A stretch of DNA of 12,696 bases from NCBI GenBank assembly GCA_022579005.1, contig MU401982.1, positions 1-12,696 on the forward strand. Direction: 5' to 3'. Positions 1-9,760 of the stretch are shown here, one piece after another. The DNA comes from Poronia punctata. Lineage: Eukaryota; Ascomycota; Sordariomycetes; Xylariales; Xylariaceae. How positions within the stretch are numbered: position 1 is the stretch's first letter; each line of letters starts with the position of its first letter. The notes beneath the pieces were generated by a model, which saw nothing but the letters and a program-made list of their open reading frames with translations, was not told the origin of the DNA and did no database searches. The translations under genes were made by a program, and so were the position numbers.

Positions 1-2640
1 AAAGCTAATAGCTTTTAATATTTAATTATTTATTATAAATTTAGCTAGTAATAGCTAGTTTACTTAATTATTTTAATAATAACTATAATAAGCTTTTAAG
101 TATTATTTTATTATAATATTTATAATTTTTATTTACTTATTAGTTTTAAAGTAGTATATTATAAAATATAATAAAGTAATAGCTAAATAGTAGTTTAACT
201 TTTTTAAAAAAATTAAAATAAATTATAACTTTTAGTTTAAAACTATAGTTTTAAAAGCGCTATAAAGTTAATATATTACTAAAATAAAAGCGTTTATAAG
301 TATTATTACTATAATATTTTTAATAAAAATAAAGTATTATATTTTAATAAGCTTATTAATAATAATTAAAATATATTTATAATTAATTTTATTTTATTTA
401 TATATTAGTAATAGTTTAATAAAATTAATAAATATATTAAATTAAAGCTTATATAAAATAAGTAATAGTTTAAAAAAACTTGCTAGCAAAGTTTATAAAT
501 TTTTTATATGCTAGTAAAAGTAGTATTTTTTTATAAACGTTTTAATATTGCTATTAAGTTATAGCTAAGTATATATATATTTAATTAAATTAATAGTTTT
601 AAACTGTTTTAAGTAGCTTGTTAATAATATATTATAAGCGTATAAAATTACTTTAAGCTTTATAATATTATTATTTAAAATAAAAACTTTATTTTTAATA
701 TAAATTTGTTTTTATTTAATAGTATAGTTTATAAAAACGCTTTAAAAACGTTTTTATATTAGTTTTAAAAAATAGCGCACTTTTAGGTTTTTAATCTTAA
801 TAATAATTTAAAAAATTAGCAATAATTATATATAAGCAATATTAAGCACCTTATTAATTAAAGCTACGTTATTAATAAGTTATAAATATATTAGTGCTTT
901 ACTTTTGCTAGCTTACTTATTAAATATAAGTAGTACTTAAAATTTATATACTATTTAGTTATTAGTAGTGTTTATTTTGCTTGCTAGCTTATTACTAAGC
1001 TATTAAAAAAGTATATTAAATATTATAGTTTTTATTTTTAGCTAATATATAATTTAAAACTTAAAATTATTAAAAGATTTTAACTAGTAAACTTATTATT
1101 AATTTAAAAGCTTTATAGTAATAAAGTACTATAAGCTTTTATAGTTAATAATAATTTTAATAACGTTTTTATACTTTTAAAGTTTTAAGCGCTATTTTTT
1201 TAAAAGCTTTAATAATTGCTAAAAGCTTTTTATTATAAATTTTATAATTATATTTAGCTAAAATATATTTTATTAAAAAACAAGCAATTAAGTATTAAGT
1301 GCTTTTATTATTAAATTAATAAAAACGCTACTTAATGCTTAGTTAAACATATTAACTTTTATTATAGTTTTTTTTAGCAAGGTTATAGTAAGCAAAAACT
1401 AAAATAGTAATAAATGCTTTTTTAAGCGCTTTAATAGTAGCAAAAAGCTATTTGCTTAGCAAGCCTAGCTACTTTTTTTTATTTATAAATTTTATAAAAA
1501 GCTATACAATTATTAAAAAACTTTTAATAAAGTATTAATAATAGTTTATAAAGCTAATAAATTATTATAAGTTTTAAAAAGTATTTAGTAGTTTTTAAGT
1601 TATAATAGCTTTAATTTTAGTAAAGTTTATATTAATTTTATTTATTAAAATAATAAAGCTTAAGTACTTAGTTTTAGTAATGCTAAATTTATATTTTATA
1701 ATATTAATTATAAAGCTAGCTTTAATAAGCTTTGCTAGTACCTTGTAAACATATTGCTTATGCTTTTTTTTTAAGTTACTATAAATAAAAATATTATTAA
1801 AGTATACTATAGCATACTTATTTAAAATATTAAAAGAAATATAGTTAATATAGTACTAAAAACTGCTAAGTACTTTTATTATACTAAAGTTTGCAACTAA
1901 GCACTTAAATAAGCTAAACTTAGTAATAAACGCTATTTTTTACTTATTTTTAAAAGTAATATATAAGTAATTAAAAGCTATAATAATATTAAGTTTTATA
2001 TAAGATTTTATTTTATATAAAGCGTTTAAAGTTTTTTAAATTAATAAAATAAAGTACTAGTTTTTAATTATAATATTATTAAAGTTATAATAGTTAATAT
2101 AAACTTATATATTTCTTTTAGCTTTTTAGCTAAAAAAATAAAAGCAGCTGCTAATAATAAGCTAATATATATAAACTTTTTTACTAAGTAATTATTTAAA
2201 TACTTTTAAATTATTAATAACTTTTAAAAAAACATAAGTTATATTATAGCACTAAAAGGTTTTCTTTTAAAAATAAAGTTAATTTTATAATTATAAAGCT
2301 AGTAAAAAAAAAGTTTTTATATTTTATAGTAAAAAGGTATTAAATAAGTTATAATACTTAGCTAGTAGCTTAGTAAGTACTTTTTTTTTATAAAAAAGTT
2401 TTTACGTTTAAAAAATTTATTAATATTTTTATTAGCTATTTGCTATAAAAAAAGCGCTTTTTATACTTATTTATAATATGCTTTAAGCTTAAATAAAAAA
2501 GCTTAAAGTTTTAAAATATTTTTGCTAATAAGCAGTTTATATAAAAGTATTAATAGTATATTAAAAATAAAGCGTTTTACTAAGTAGTAGTTAGTAGCTA
2601 TACTATTATTTAAAATTTAGTAAAAAGCGTTTATAATAGC
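1..2640. other. Gene-free decayed block, CpG-bearing
   Basis: No open frame of useful length is visible on either strand. The block keeps 18 CpG dinucleotides, nearly all as ACG or GCG followed by T or C. It has only three GA (near 1076, 1836, 2003) and three TC (near 794, 2109, 2265). The words AGCT, AGT and ACT carry most of the remaining G and C. I infer the remains of one or more repeated elements in which nearly every susceptible cytosine on both strands has been lost. No terminal repeats or target-site duplications could be picked out by eye, so neither the element type nor its ends can be stated. Confidence 0.6.
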
Positions 2641-3638
2641 TATAAATTTTATAAATAGTATTAAATTAATAATAGTGCTTTTTTATTTTATTATTAAAAA
2701 AAAAGCAATAATATTAATAAAAAAAACTAAAGTTTAAAATATTTTAAAGCTAAGTTTAGCAATAGCTTATTATTATAGCATTAAGTTAGCTTTAATTTGC
2801 TTTTTTATTGCTATATTATTTTTAATTATAAAAGTACTTTTTTATTAGTTAATAACTAAATTATATTAATATAGCTAAAAAAGTTTTAAAATAACATTAA
2901 TATTGCTTAATAGCTAAGTATATAGTTTTAAATTTTTAATATACTTTTTAAGCTAGTATTAAATAGTATAGCATTAAGTAATCTTTTTAGCTATTATATT
3001 ATTAGCAAAGTAAAAAGTATAAAAGTAAGCAATAGTATAAAAAGTAAAGTTATAAGTTTATATAAACAAAGTATTAATAAAACTATAAAAAAAATAGCTT
3101 AAGTTAATAAAAGTTTCATATAAAATTAAAATATTATTATTTTTAAATATATAAGTATTAAAGCTAAAAAATATATTAAGCTTTATAAATTATATATATA
3201 AATAATCTTTTTTAATTTTTTAAAACTTTATATAATGCTTTTAGCTATAGCTTAAGCTAAAAGCTACTTTTTTTTTAACTTAATTTAAGTAGTTAGTATT
3301 AACTTTTTTGTTTTTTTTTTATAATTTCCTAGCTTTTAATAATTTATAAAATATAGCTAAGTATTTTAGCTAACTATAATATTAGTAAAGCTTAAGTTGC
3401 TTATGCTTTTTTTCTTTTTTAGTTATAAAAAAGCTTTAAGGTTTTATTATTATAAGCTTACTAAAATTTATAAAGTTTTTTTAAGTATAATTATTAGTTA
3501 ATAAAGCAAAGTTATATATTAAAGCATAATAGTTTAAATAAAAATTTTAGTTAGTAATATTGTTTAAAAGCTGTTATAAAAAGTTTATTTAAGCTATAAT
3601 ATTATTAAGTTTAAAGCAACTTATTTATAAAACAAAAG
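2641..3638. other. Gene-free decayed block, CpG-free, partly T-skewed
   Basis: This kilobase contains no CpG and no GA, although the flanks on both sides contain CpG. It does keep a few TC (near 2974, 3117, 3207, 3326, 3413). The part around 3301-3420 is T-skewed on this strand, with 65 T against 34 A in 120 bases. The change in CpG content and in strand skew relative to the neighbours suggests a different source element, or a different inserted piece, from those on either side. No coding relic, terminal repeat or RNA gene was recognised. Confidence 0.45.
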
Positions 3639-4662
3639 CGTTTTAAAGTTTTTTATTAACTTTAGCTTAACGCTATTTAATTTATTATAAAAAAGTATAT
3701 TAGCTTTTATTAACAAGTTAAATAAAAGTAAAAATAAAGCTAGCAAATAAAGCATTACTTTACTTTAATTTTTTAAACTTTTAAATAGCTTTTAAATAAA
3801 CGTTAATAATAATATAAAACGCGTTTAAGTTTATTAGCACATTATTATAATTTTTTTAGCTAGCAAGCTACTTAAAGTTATTAAAAAGGTTACTTAATAC
3901 TTATTTAACTTATAATTAACTTATATAAATATTATACTAAAAAAGCTAAAGTAAGTAAATAAGATCTTATTTATTAATATTAAATAGTAATCTTTATTTA
4001 AAGCAAATTTAAGTTTAAGTTAGCTACGCTAGTTAATATATTTTTTTTATTGCTTTTTATTATCTTTTTTTAATTTATTAAAAAAAAGGCTGTTAATTTA
4101 ATTATATAGTAGTTTTTTATATATAAAATAAAATAGTAAAATAGTAGCGCTAAAAGAAAATATAACTTAAAATATAAAAGTAATAAGGTTTAAAGCTATA
4201 AGTATATTAAGTAATAAAGCTAAAGCAAGTTTTTATAAAGTAGCTATTTTTTATAAAGCGTTGCTAAGCTAGCTTTATAACGTTATTACTTTAGCTTAAA
4301 GCTGCGTATTATTTTATTATACTTTATTACGTTGCTATACTATTTGTTTTAGCTAAGCAATAATAGTGTTTTTTTTATTAATAGCATTTTAATACTATTT
4401 TTTAGCAGTAATAAAATTATTTTAAAGCTTAGTATGTTTTCTTTTTACTTATTATTTTTTAAAATAAAGTTGCTAGTTTGCTACTTTTAATTTATTAGCG
4501 CGTTATTAAAGCTACTTAAGTTGTTTATTATTTAAGCTTGCTTATTATTATAATTTATTAACTTATTAAAACCTGCTTGCTATAATATTATTAATAAGCT
4601 ATAAAATTTTTGCTAGCTTTTTGCTAACTAGTTTATTATAGTTAAAGTAGTTAATAAAAACG
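3639..4662. other. Gene-free decayed block, CpG-dense
   Basis: Fourteen CpG dinucleotides fall in about 1 kb (starting near 3639, 3671, 3801, 3820, 3822, 4027, 4148, 4259, 4280, 4304, 4330, 4499, 4501 and 4661), against none in the preceding kilobase and about one in the following 1.2 kb. Two of them form GCGCG or CGCG-like clusters (3820-3823, 4499-4502). TC and GA remain rare, so the block was exposed to the same mutation process. I infer a relic whose parent was richer in CpG, or one that started with higher G+C. No reading frame survives. Confidence 0.45.
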
Positions 4663-5870
4663 TAGTAGTTAGTATTAAGCTTATAAATAGTTTATTAAAA
4701 AGTTAAAAAAAAAGCTAAAATTGCACTAATGCTATTAAGCTATAGTAAAAGCAAAAAAAAAAAGTTAGTTAGTAAAACAAAGTACTGCTAAATTTAAAGT
4801 TTATAGTATACTTTTAAAGTATATATTAAAGTAAATATAGTAGTATTATAGCAGTATTAATAAGTAAGTAGTTTTTTAGCTTTATATTAATATATTATAA
4901 GTTTTACTTAGTAAGCAGCAATATAAGTATAAAGTGCAAGTTTGTTTTAGTAGCAAGTTTATAGCAGTTTATTATAAGTATAGTATAGTAAATATATTAG
5001 CTAAAGGTTTTATTAATAATAATTAATAAAGATTTTTTATAAAGTATAGTAAACTATTATAATTTATACTACTAAAAGGTTTATAATAACTTATTATTAT
5101 TATATAAAAAAAAAGGTTTTTTTAAAAAGCAAAGGTCTTTTATATTTACTTATATAAGCGTTTTAATATAAACTTAGCCTATATATATAAGCACTAAAAC
5201 TAGAACTATAATAAATACTTAATAAATATAAGCTATTTATTAAATTAATATAAAAAAAAAGTTAAAAAGGTTAATACTAAATAAAATAATAAATAAAATA
5301 ATTATATAAGCATATAAGTACTAAAACTTATAAAAATATAAAACTTAGTTAATAAAGAATAGTAAAGTATTACTAAGCAGTTAACTAAGCTATAGTATTA
5401 TAAAAACTAAAAACTTATATATAAAAAACTTATAGCAACTTTAAAAATAATAAAAGTAATATTTTTAAAATAAAAAGTAAGTAAAAAAAGCTAAACAATA
5501 GCTAAAAAAGCAAAAACTATATTATAATATTAAAGTAGCTTTAGCTAAAATTTAATAATATAAGTTAATAACTTTTTAAATAAAAAGCCTTTTATTAATA
5601 AGCTTTATAATAAGTATATATAAGTAATATAAGCAAGCATTAAAGTTATTAAAAAAGCTCTTTTAATATTTTTTAAAAAGCATAAAAACTAAGCTTTTTA
5701 TAAAATATTATTAAAGTTGCTAGCTAAAAGCTTTTTTTTACTAATATAAAACTAATAAAATATTAATAACTAAGCTAGCAAATAATTAGCAAAAAATATA
5801 AATAATAACAAAAGCAATAATAATAATTAATAATTAATAAGTAAAAACTAATTTCTAATAATAAATAGTA
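4663..5870. other. Gene-free decayed block with strong A-over-T skew
   Basis: Only one CpG (near 5159) occurs here. From about 5160 onward the + strand is markedly A-rich: four 60-base lines (5221-5340 and 5401-5520) hold 145 A against 67 T. AAAAAG and CTAAAA words dominate, and an AAT/AATT-type simple sequence lies near 5817-5841. Symmetric mutation of both strands should not by itself create such a skew, so it probably reflects a purine-rich parent strand or mutation biased to one strand. No open reading frame or terminal repeat was identified. Confidence 0.45.
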
Positions 5871-6330
5871 TAACGCATTTTTTTTTTTTATAATAAAAAA
5901 ACTAGCTTTTTTTTAAAAGCAACTGCTTACTAAAAAGCTAAACTTGCTTTTTTTAAGCAAAATATATAATAGCTAAGATAAATAATAGTATTATTAAATA
6001 AAGTCGCTTTTTATTATTAATAAGGTTAGCTTAATAATTTTACTAAATAATTTATATATAAACGTATATATAAGCAATATATAAGCAATATATACTATAA
6101 TTCTTTAAGCTACGCTTACTAAAATAAAAAGAATCTATATAACTAATATTTAATAAAAGTTATAAGCAATAAAGCAATAATTATATAGCATAATAACAAA
6201 TATAATTTTTTTTATAAAAAATATAGTTAACATTACTAGGTTAGCAAAAATAATAAATATAAAAGTTAAAGTATATACTTAAAACATAATGCTAGCAAAG
6301 CTTTTTACTAAGTATAAAAATAGTTTTTAG
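5871..6330. other. Less depleted left shoulder of the spared island
   Basis: No gene is visible. The region opens with a T12 tract at 5878-5889. It keeps contexts that are rare elsewhere, such as TCG near 6005, TTC near 6102, GAATC near 6131-6135 and GGTT near 6023 and 6239. Four CpG occur here (near 5874, 6005, 6063, 6112). It looks like a gradient between the saturated block to the left and the essentially unmutated island to the right. A short inverted repeat, ATTCTTT at 6100-6106 against AAAGAAT at 6128-6134, is present but may be chance. Confidence 0.4.
6067..6094. repeat. 11-bp tandem repeat, about 2.5 copies
   Basis: The unit TATATAAGCAA occurs at 6067-6077 and again without any mismatch at 6078-6088, followed by a partial copy TATATA at 6089-6094. 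Because each copy carries the same G and C, this is better supported than the many A/T-only repeats around it. It is probably a small slippage product. No function can be assigned. Confidence 0.6.
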
Positions 6331-6473
6331 CATACTGCGATAAAATTAAAGATTTTTAAAAATCCTTTTAACTTTATATTAAAAGAGGTCTAGCTAGAGT
6401 AGACGTATTAACTAGGTTTTAAGGGCTTTGTATTGATTTTTGCCTTATAAAGGTATTTTAAAAAGCATGACTT
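6331..6473. other. Spared, relatively GC-rich island inside the mutated block
   Basis: Seen: about 27% G+C (33 of 120 bases in 6361-6480), more than twice the surroundings. Seven GA dinucleotides (6339, 6351, 6385, 6397, 6402, 6435, 6469) sit in 143 bases, against roughly 17 in the other 12.5 kb. TCC, TGCC, GAGG and GGG also occur and are almost unknown elsewhere in the window. Known: RIP acts on duplicated DNA and can leak into flanks, so short single-copy pieces between repeats may stay nearly clean. Inferred: this is a unique remnant, possibly the old target sequence into which repeats were inserted, or a young insertion. It has no open frame (the only ATG, near 6467, meets a stop almost at once) and no tRNA or 5S rRNA architecture that I can recognise. 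Confidence 0.6.
6364..6404. other. Two directly abutting potential hairpins, both with 7-base loops
   Basis: Hairpin one pairs 6364-6371 with 6379-6387: CC plus TTTTAA against TTAAAA plus GAGG with one bulged A at 6386, and a 7-base loop at 6372-6378. Hairpin two pairs GTCTA at 6388-6392 with TAGAC at 6400-6404, with a 7-base loop at 6393-6399. The second begins on the base after the first ends, so they could stack. A 5-bp stem with a 7-base loop is the geometry of a tRNA anticodon or T arm, but no acceptor stem, D arm or T-loop consensus surrounds it. The structure may be fortuitous, and the direction of any transcript is unknown. Confidence 0.3.
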
Positions 6474-6660
6474 AGTATATTATATATATAATAAATAGCT
6501 AGGTTTTTAGGTTTAAAAGTAATAAGAAATAATAGCTATATATATAAAAATAAAAAACAAGCTAGTTTTTTTTTAGTTTTGTAGCTATTTTATAACGTAA
6601 AGCGTCATAAGTATATATGCTAATTATATTATAATCTTTTTTAGCTAAAAAGGTTACTAT
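6474..6660. other. Less depleted right shoulder of the island
   Basis: The sequence opens with alternating AT (about 6477-6491) and then keeps mildly unusual contexts: CTAGG near 6499, a second TAGG near 6507, AGAAAT near 6526, GCGTC near 6602-6606 and AATC near 6637. Two CpG occur here (near 6596 and 6602). Beyond about 6660 such contexts almost disappear. I read it as the right-hand counterpart of the gradient at 5871-6330. No gene or RNA is recognised. Confidence 0.4.
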
Positions 6661-9240
6661 TTTTAGTATTTTAAAGCTAAATAAATTAATATAAAATATA
6701 AAAATAAAAAAACATATATAGCTACTTTTAATTAATATAAGGCCTAGATTATTTTATTAGCTATTTTTAATTATTTAATACTATTAAAGGTTTAGTATGC
6801 TGCTTTTAACATAATTATTAAAGCTTTTTAATAGTTATATAATTAAGTTGTTTAGCTTTTTTTTTAGCTATAGCTGCTTTAAGTGCTTTTATATTTATAT
6901 AGTATTATGCTTAGCTTTTTTAATTACTAAAATAAATAAGTTAAAATTAGCTTATATACTAAATAAAAGTTTTATTAACTTTATAATAAAAAGTATTAGC
7001 TTAACTAAAATTTAGTTATATAGTAAATACTTTTAGTAAGCTTTGTTTAATTTATAAAAATATAATATTTTAAAAAGTTAATTTTAGTTTATATTTTTTA
7101 ACTTTTACTAAAGTACTATAAAGCTTATAATAAAATTTATAATAGCATGCTTTTTTTATATTAAAGATTAAAAAAGGTAATATAATATTATATAAGCTAT
7201 TAATAAAAAGCTTTTTTTTAATATAGTTATTTTTATAAGCAAATTAAATAAAAAGCTTATAAACTTTGCTTTTTTTAATAATAGTAATAAAAACTTTATA
7301 TTAGTTTACTAATTAAATAAAAGCTTAAAAGTGCTTTATAATTAAAGTTTACTTAGTTTTAATATTATTAAGCTTAATATTTAAGCTTAAAAAGCTTTGT
7401 TTTAATTTTAGCTTTGCTTGTTTTTTATATTAGTTTAATAAATTTTTACTATTTATTTTAGCGTATTTAAAAAAGTTTAAGTATTATATTGCTAATAGTT
7501 ACTAAATATACTTAAAGTTAACAAAGCTAATTAGTTAAGCTATTTAAATAAAAAAACTATATAAAAAATATTAAGTATTTTATATTTTTAACTTTTTTAC
7601 TAAATTAAAAAAAAAAAAAAACTTTAACGTTTTTAAAAAAAAGCATTATATTAAATATGTTTTAGTATAGCATAGTTAATATTTTAAAAATTTGCTATAT
7701 ACTTTTATTTAATATTATTAAGCTATTAAAAATATAAGCTACTTAATTTTTATAATTAACTACTAAATTATATTAATATACTTATTTATAAACTTTTAGT
7801 ATAAAAAATTAAAGCTGTTATTAGCATATATTTTACTTTTATTAGCAATTTTAAATAACTTTACTTTACTGCTATACTTTTAATAAGTATATTTTTTATA
7901 TAAGTTTTACTATTATTATAAAAAGCTTAAAGTAAGTAGTAAAGTAATAGTTTTTTATAAAGTATACTAAAGTAACTATTACTTTATTATTTAATAACTA
8001 TTTTTTTTATTTAATTTTAAAATTAATATTAACTAACTATAGTAGCTTATATTAGTACTATAATAAATTATTGTTACTATTATAAAGGTTTGCTAAGCTA
8101 TAAAAGCTATTAATATTAAGCTTTTTTAATAATAATATTTTTATATTAAAATTAAAAGTTTGCTTTGTTTATAAAAAAATAAAGCTTTTTTAGTATAGTT
8201 ATAAAATATAAATTTTTTTAAGTAAATATTATAAAAAGCTTTAGTTTATATTATTTAAAATAAAAATTTAAAGCTTAAACTTTAAAGCTTTTAGTAAGTA
8301 GTTAATAAGCTTTATTTTAATTTAAAGCTTTTAAACAAGCTTTTTTTAGTTTATAAAAACTTTATATTAAGTTATTATTTATAAAACTGCTAAAATAAGT
8401 ATTAATAAATTTTTATTTGCTATACTACTATACTATATATTAATTACTTTTTATAAAGTACTTTATAAAATAATTAGCGTTGCTAAGTAAAAGTACTTAT
8501 ATAACTAATTATTAAACTAATTATAAAAAAAAAATATAATATTTATAAAGCACTTTGTATATATTGCTTAGCTAAGCTTTTATTAGTAAGCATATTGCTT
8601 TTTTATATTTTTTAAAAAAACCTTTTTTAAAAAATTAAATATATAAGCTTTTAAAGTATAAAAGTTAATAATAATAAGTATTTAATAATTGCTGCTAATA
8701 TATTTTTTTATAATAAAAAGCTTTATATTAATTTTTTTTTGTACTTTATTTTTAATAGCTTTTTAAAGTAGTAACCTATATATTAAAGCTTAAGGTTTTA
8801 ACTTATATTTATAACTTAGCTAAAAGTATTTTTAAATAAAATATTAAGTTTATTGCTTAAAATTAATTAAATACTTACTATTATTTTATTTTTTAAAAGC
8901 TACTTATATTTATTATATTTAACTAATATGCTAAGCTAAAAACTAAATATTTTTTTTTACTATATTTTTTAAAAAATAAATTTTAAGCGTTTTTTATTTA
9001 ATAGTAATTAGTTAATTTTAATATTGCTAATACTATTTTTACTTTTAAATTTTTATAACTTTATATAATATAAAAGCATATTAATATGTTTATATATTAA
9101 ACGCTAAATTTTTAAAAGTAAAAATAAAGTATTTTAGCTATATATAATAGTAAGCAAAACTTTAAGTTTTGTTTTTTAAGCTTTTTTAAACTATAAGTAC
9201 TTTATTTATATAAAGGTAACTAATTAATTATATATAATAA
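6661..9240. other. Gene-free decayed block, most strongly depleted
   Basis: Only five CpG occur in about 2.6 kb. I saw no TC and only two GA (near 6748 and 7167), both close to the left end. Surviving G and C sit almost entirely in AGCT, AAGCTT, ACT and AGT words. The part around 6841-6900 is T-skewed (33 T, 14 A). An A15 tract lies at 7607-7621. No reading frame, terminal repeat or RNA gene is visible. I infer former repeats in which the mutation process has run nearly to completion. Confidence 0.55.
8449..8470. repeat. 22-bp perfect palindrome
   Basis: The left arm TTTTATAAAGT (8449-8459) is the exact reverse complement of the right arm ACTTTATAAAA (8460-8470), with no spacer. The match stops at both outer flanks. 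In DNA with this base composition a perfect palindrome of this length has an expected count somewhat below one in 12.7 kb, so it is only mildly surprising. It is not evidence of an operator or replication origin by itself. Confidence 0.5.
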
Positions 9241-9643
9241 AAGCTATGCTATAGTAAAACAAAAAATAAAAAAGTAAAAAAAATTAAAAAAATTTAAAAA
9301 AGGTTATATAGGTATAAAAAAAGATTAAAAGTAAAAGCAAGTTTATAAGTTTTTTTTTTTAAAAGGAAGCAAATTGCTTGCAGCTTTTTAAAATAAAATA
9401 AAAATCTTTTTTAAGTTTTTTTGCTTATAATAAATTAAAACAAAAAAAACTTAAATTTTTTTTTTTATTATTAAAAGTTATAAGTATAAGTAAATTAACT
9501 TTTACTTAATTATTTATACTTATTTTACTTTTTAAATTAAATAAGTTTTAGTAGTTAACTTATTAGTTTAAGTAATTAAAGTTATACTTTATATTTTATA
9601 CTTTATTAAGTAAATAGGCTTTATTAAAACTTATTGCTATAGC

Positions 9644-9668
9644 TTTTTTTTTTTAAAAAAAAAAAAAA
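9644..9668. repeat. T11-A14 palindromic homopolymer junction
   Basis: Eleven T (9644-9654) run directly into fourteen A (9655-9668), making a perfect A/T palindrome with 11-bp arms. It could extrude as a hairpin. It might represent a head-to-head junction of two poly(A)-tailed elements, or simply slippage expansion. I prefer slippage unless matching element ends can be found on both sides. Confidence 0.5.
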
Positions 9669-9681
9669 GTAGTATAGTTAG

Positions 9682-9738
9682 TTTTTTTTTATTAACTTTT
9701 TTTTTTATTAGCTTTTTTTTTTACTTTTTTTTTATTAC
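9682..9738. repeat. Near-tandem T-tract repeat, four units of about 12-16 bp
   Basis: T tracts at 9682-9690, 9697-9706, 9713-9722 and 9725-9733 are separated by ATTAAC, ATTAGC, AC and ATTAC. The unit is therefore T9-T10 followed by ATTARC, with the third unit shortened. The first two spacers differ by A against G, the same transition that dominates the rest of the window. It looks like a small degenerate minisatellite. No function is assigned. Confidence 0.45.
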
Positions 9739-9760
9739 TTTATTTATTTAAAATTAATAG

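Larger units (their letters stand above)
9241..9760. repeat. Homopolymer-rich low-complexity zone
   Basis: A and T tracts of nine or more bases crowd this stretch: T11 at 9350-9360, T11 at 9456-9466, T11 followed by A14 at 9644-9668, and four T9-T10 tracts at 9682-9733. The left part (9241-9345) is A-rich on this strand and the right end T-rich. It also holds GGAAGC near 9365-9370 and a 6+1+6 inverted repeat at 9367-9379, which are less depleted contexts than the neighbours have. Long rigid A/T tracts exclude nucleosomes and bend DNA. They could also mark the tail ends of retrotransposons, but neither reading can be proved here. Confidence 0.5.

Noticed and set aside
6099..6134. Inverted repeat ATTCTTT/AAAGAAT with a 21-base loop as a terminator or operator
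   Set aside because: The 7-bp arms are mostly A/T and there is no neighbouring gene; chance is the better explanation.
6388..6404. tRNA anticodon-arm-like hairpin (5-bp stem, 7-base loop)
   Set aside because: The loop lacks T at the position before the would-be anticodon, and no acceptor stem, D arm or GGTTCGA-type T arm lies at the right distances.
6496..6515. TAGG repeated twice, recalling telomeric TTAGGG
   Set aside because: There are only two imperfect occurrences, no GGG and no array.
2867..7779. A shared string of about 19 bases (ACTAAATTATATTAATATA) near 2867 and near 7761, as possible long terminal repeats
   Set aside because: At this base composition about one 19-base match is expected by chance in 12.7 kb, and the similarity does not extend clearly on either side.
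5109..8629. Inverted 20-base match around 5109-5128 (A6GGT7A5) and its complement near 8614-8631
   Set aside because: The match is built from homopolymer runs around one GG/CC pair and does not extend beyond them, so it is not evidence of terminal inverted repeats.
9350..9466. T11 tracts as RNA polymerase III terminators
   Set aside because: No Pol III gene or A/B box precedes them, and T tracts of this size are common throughout the zone.
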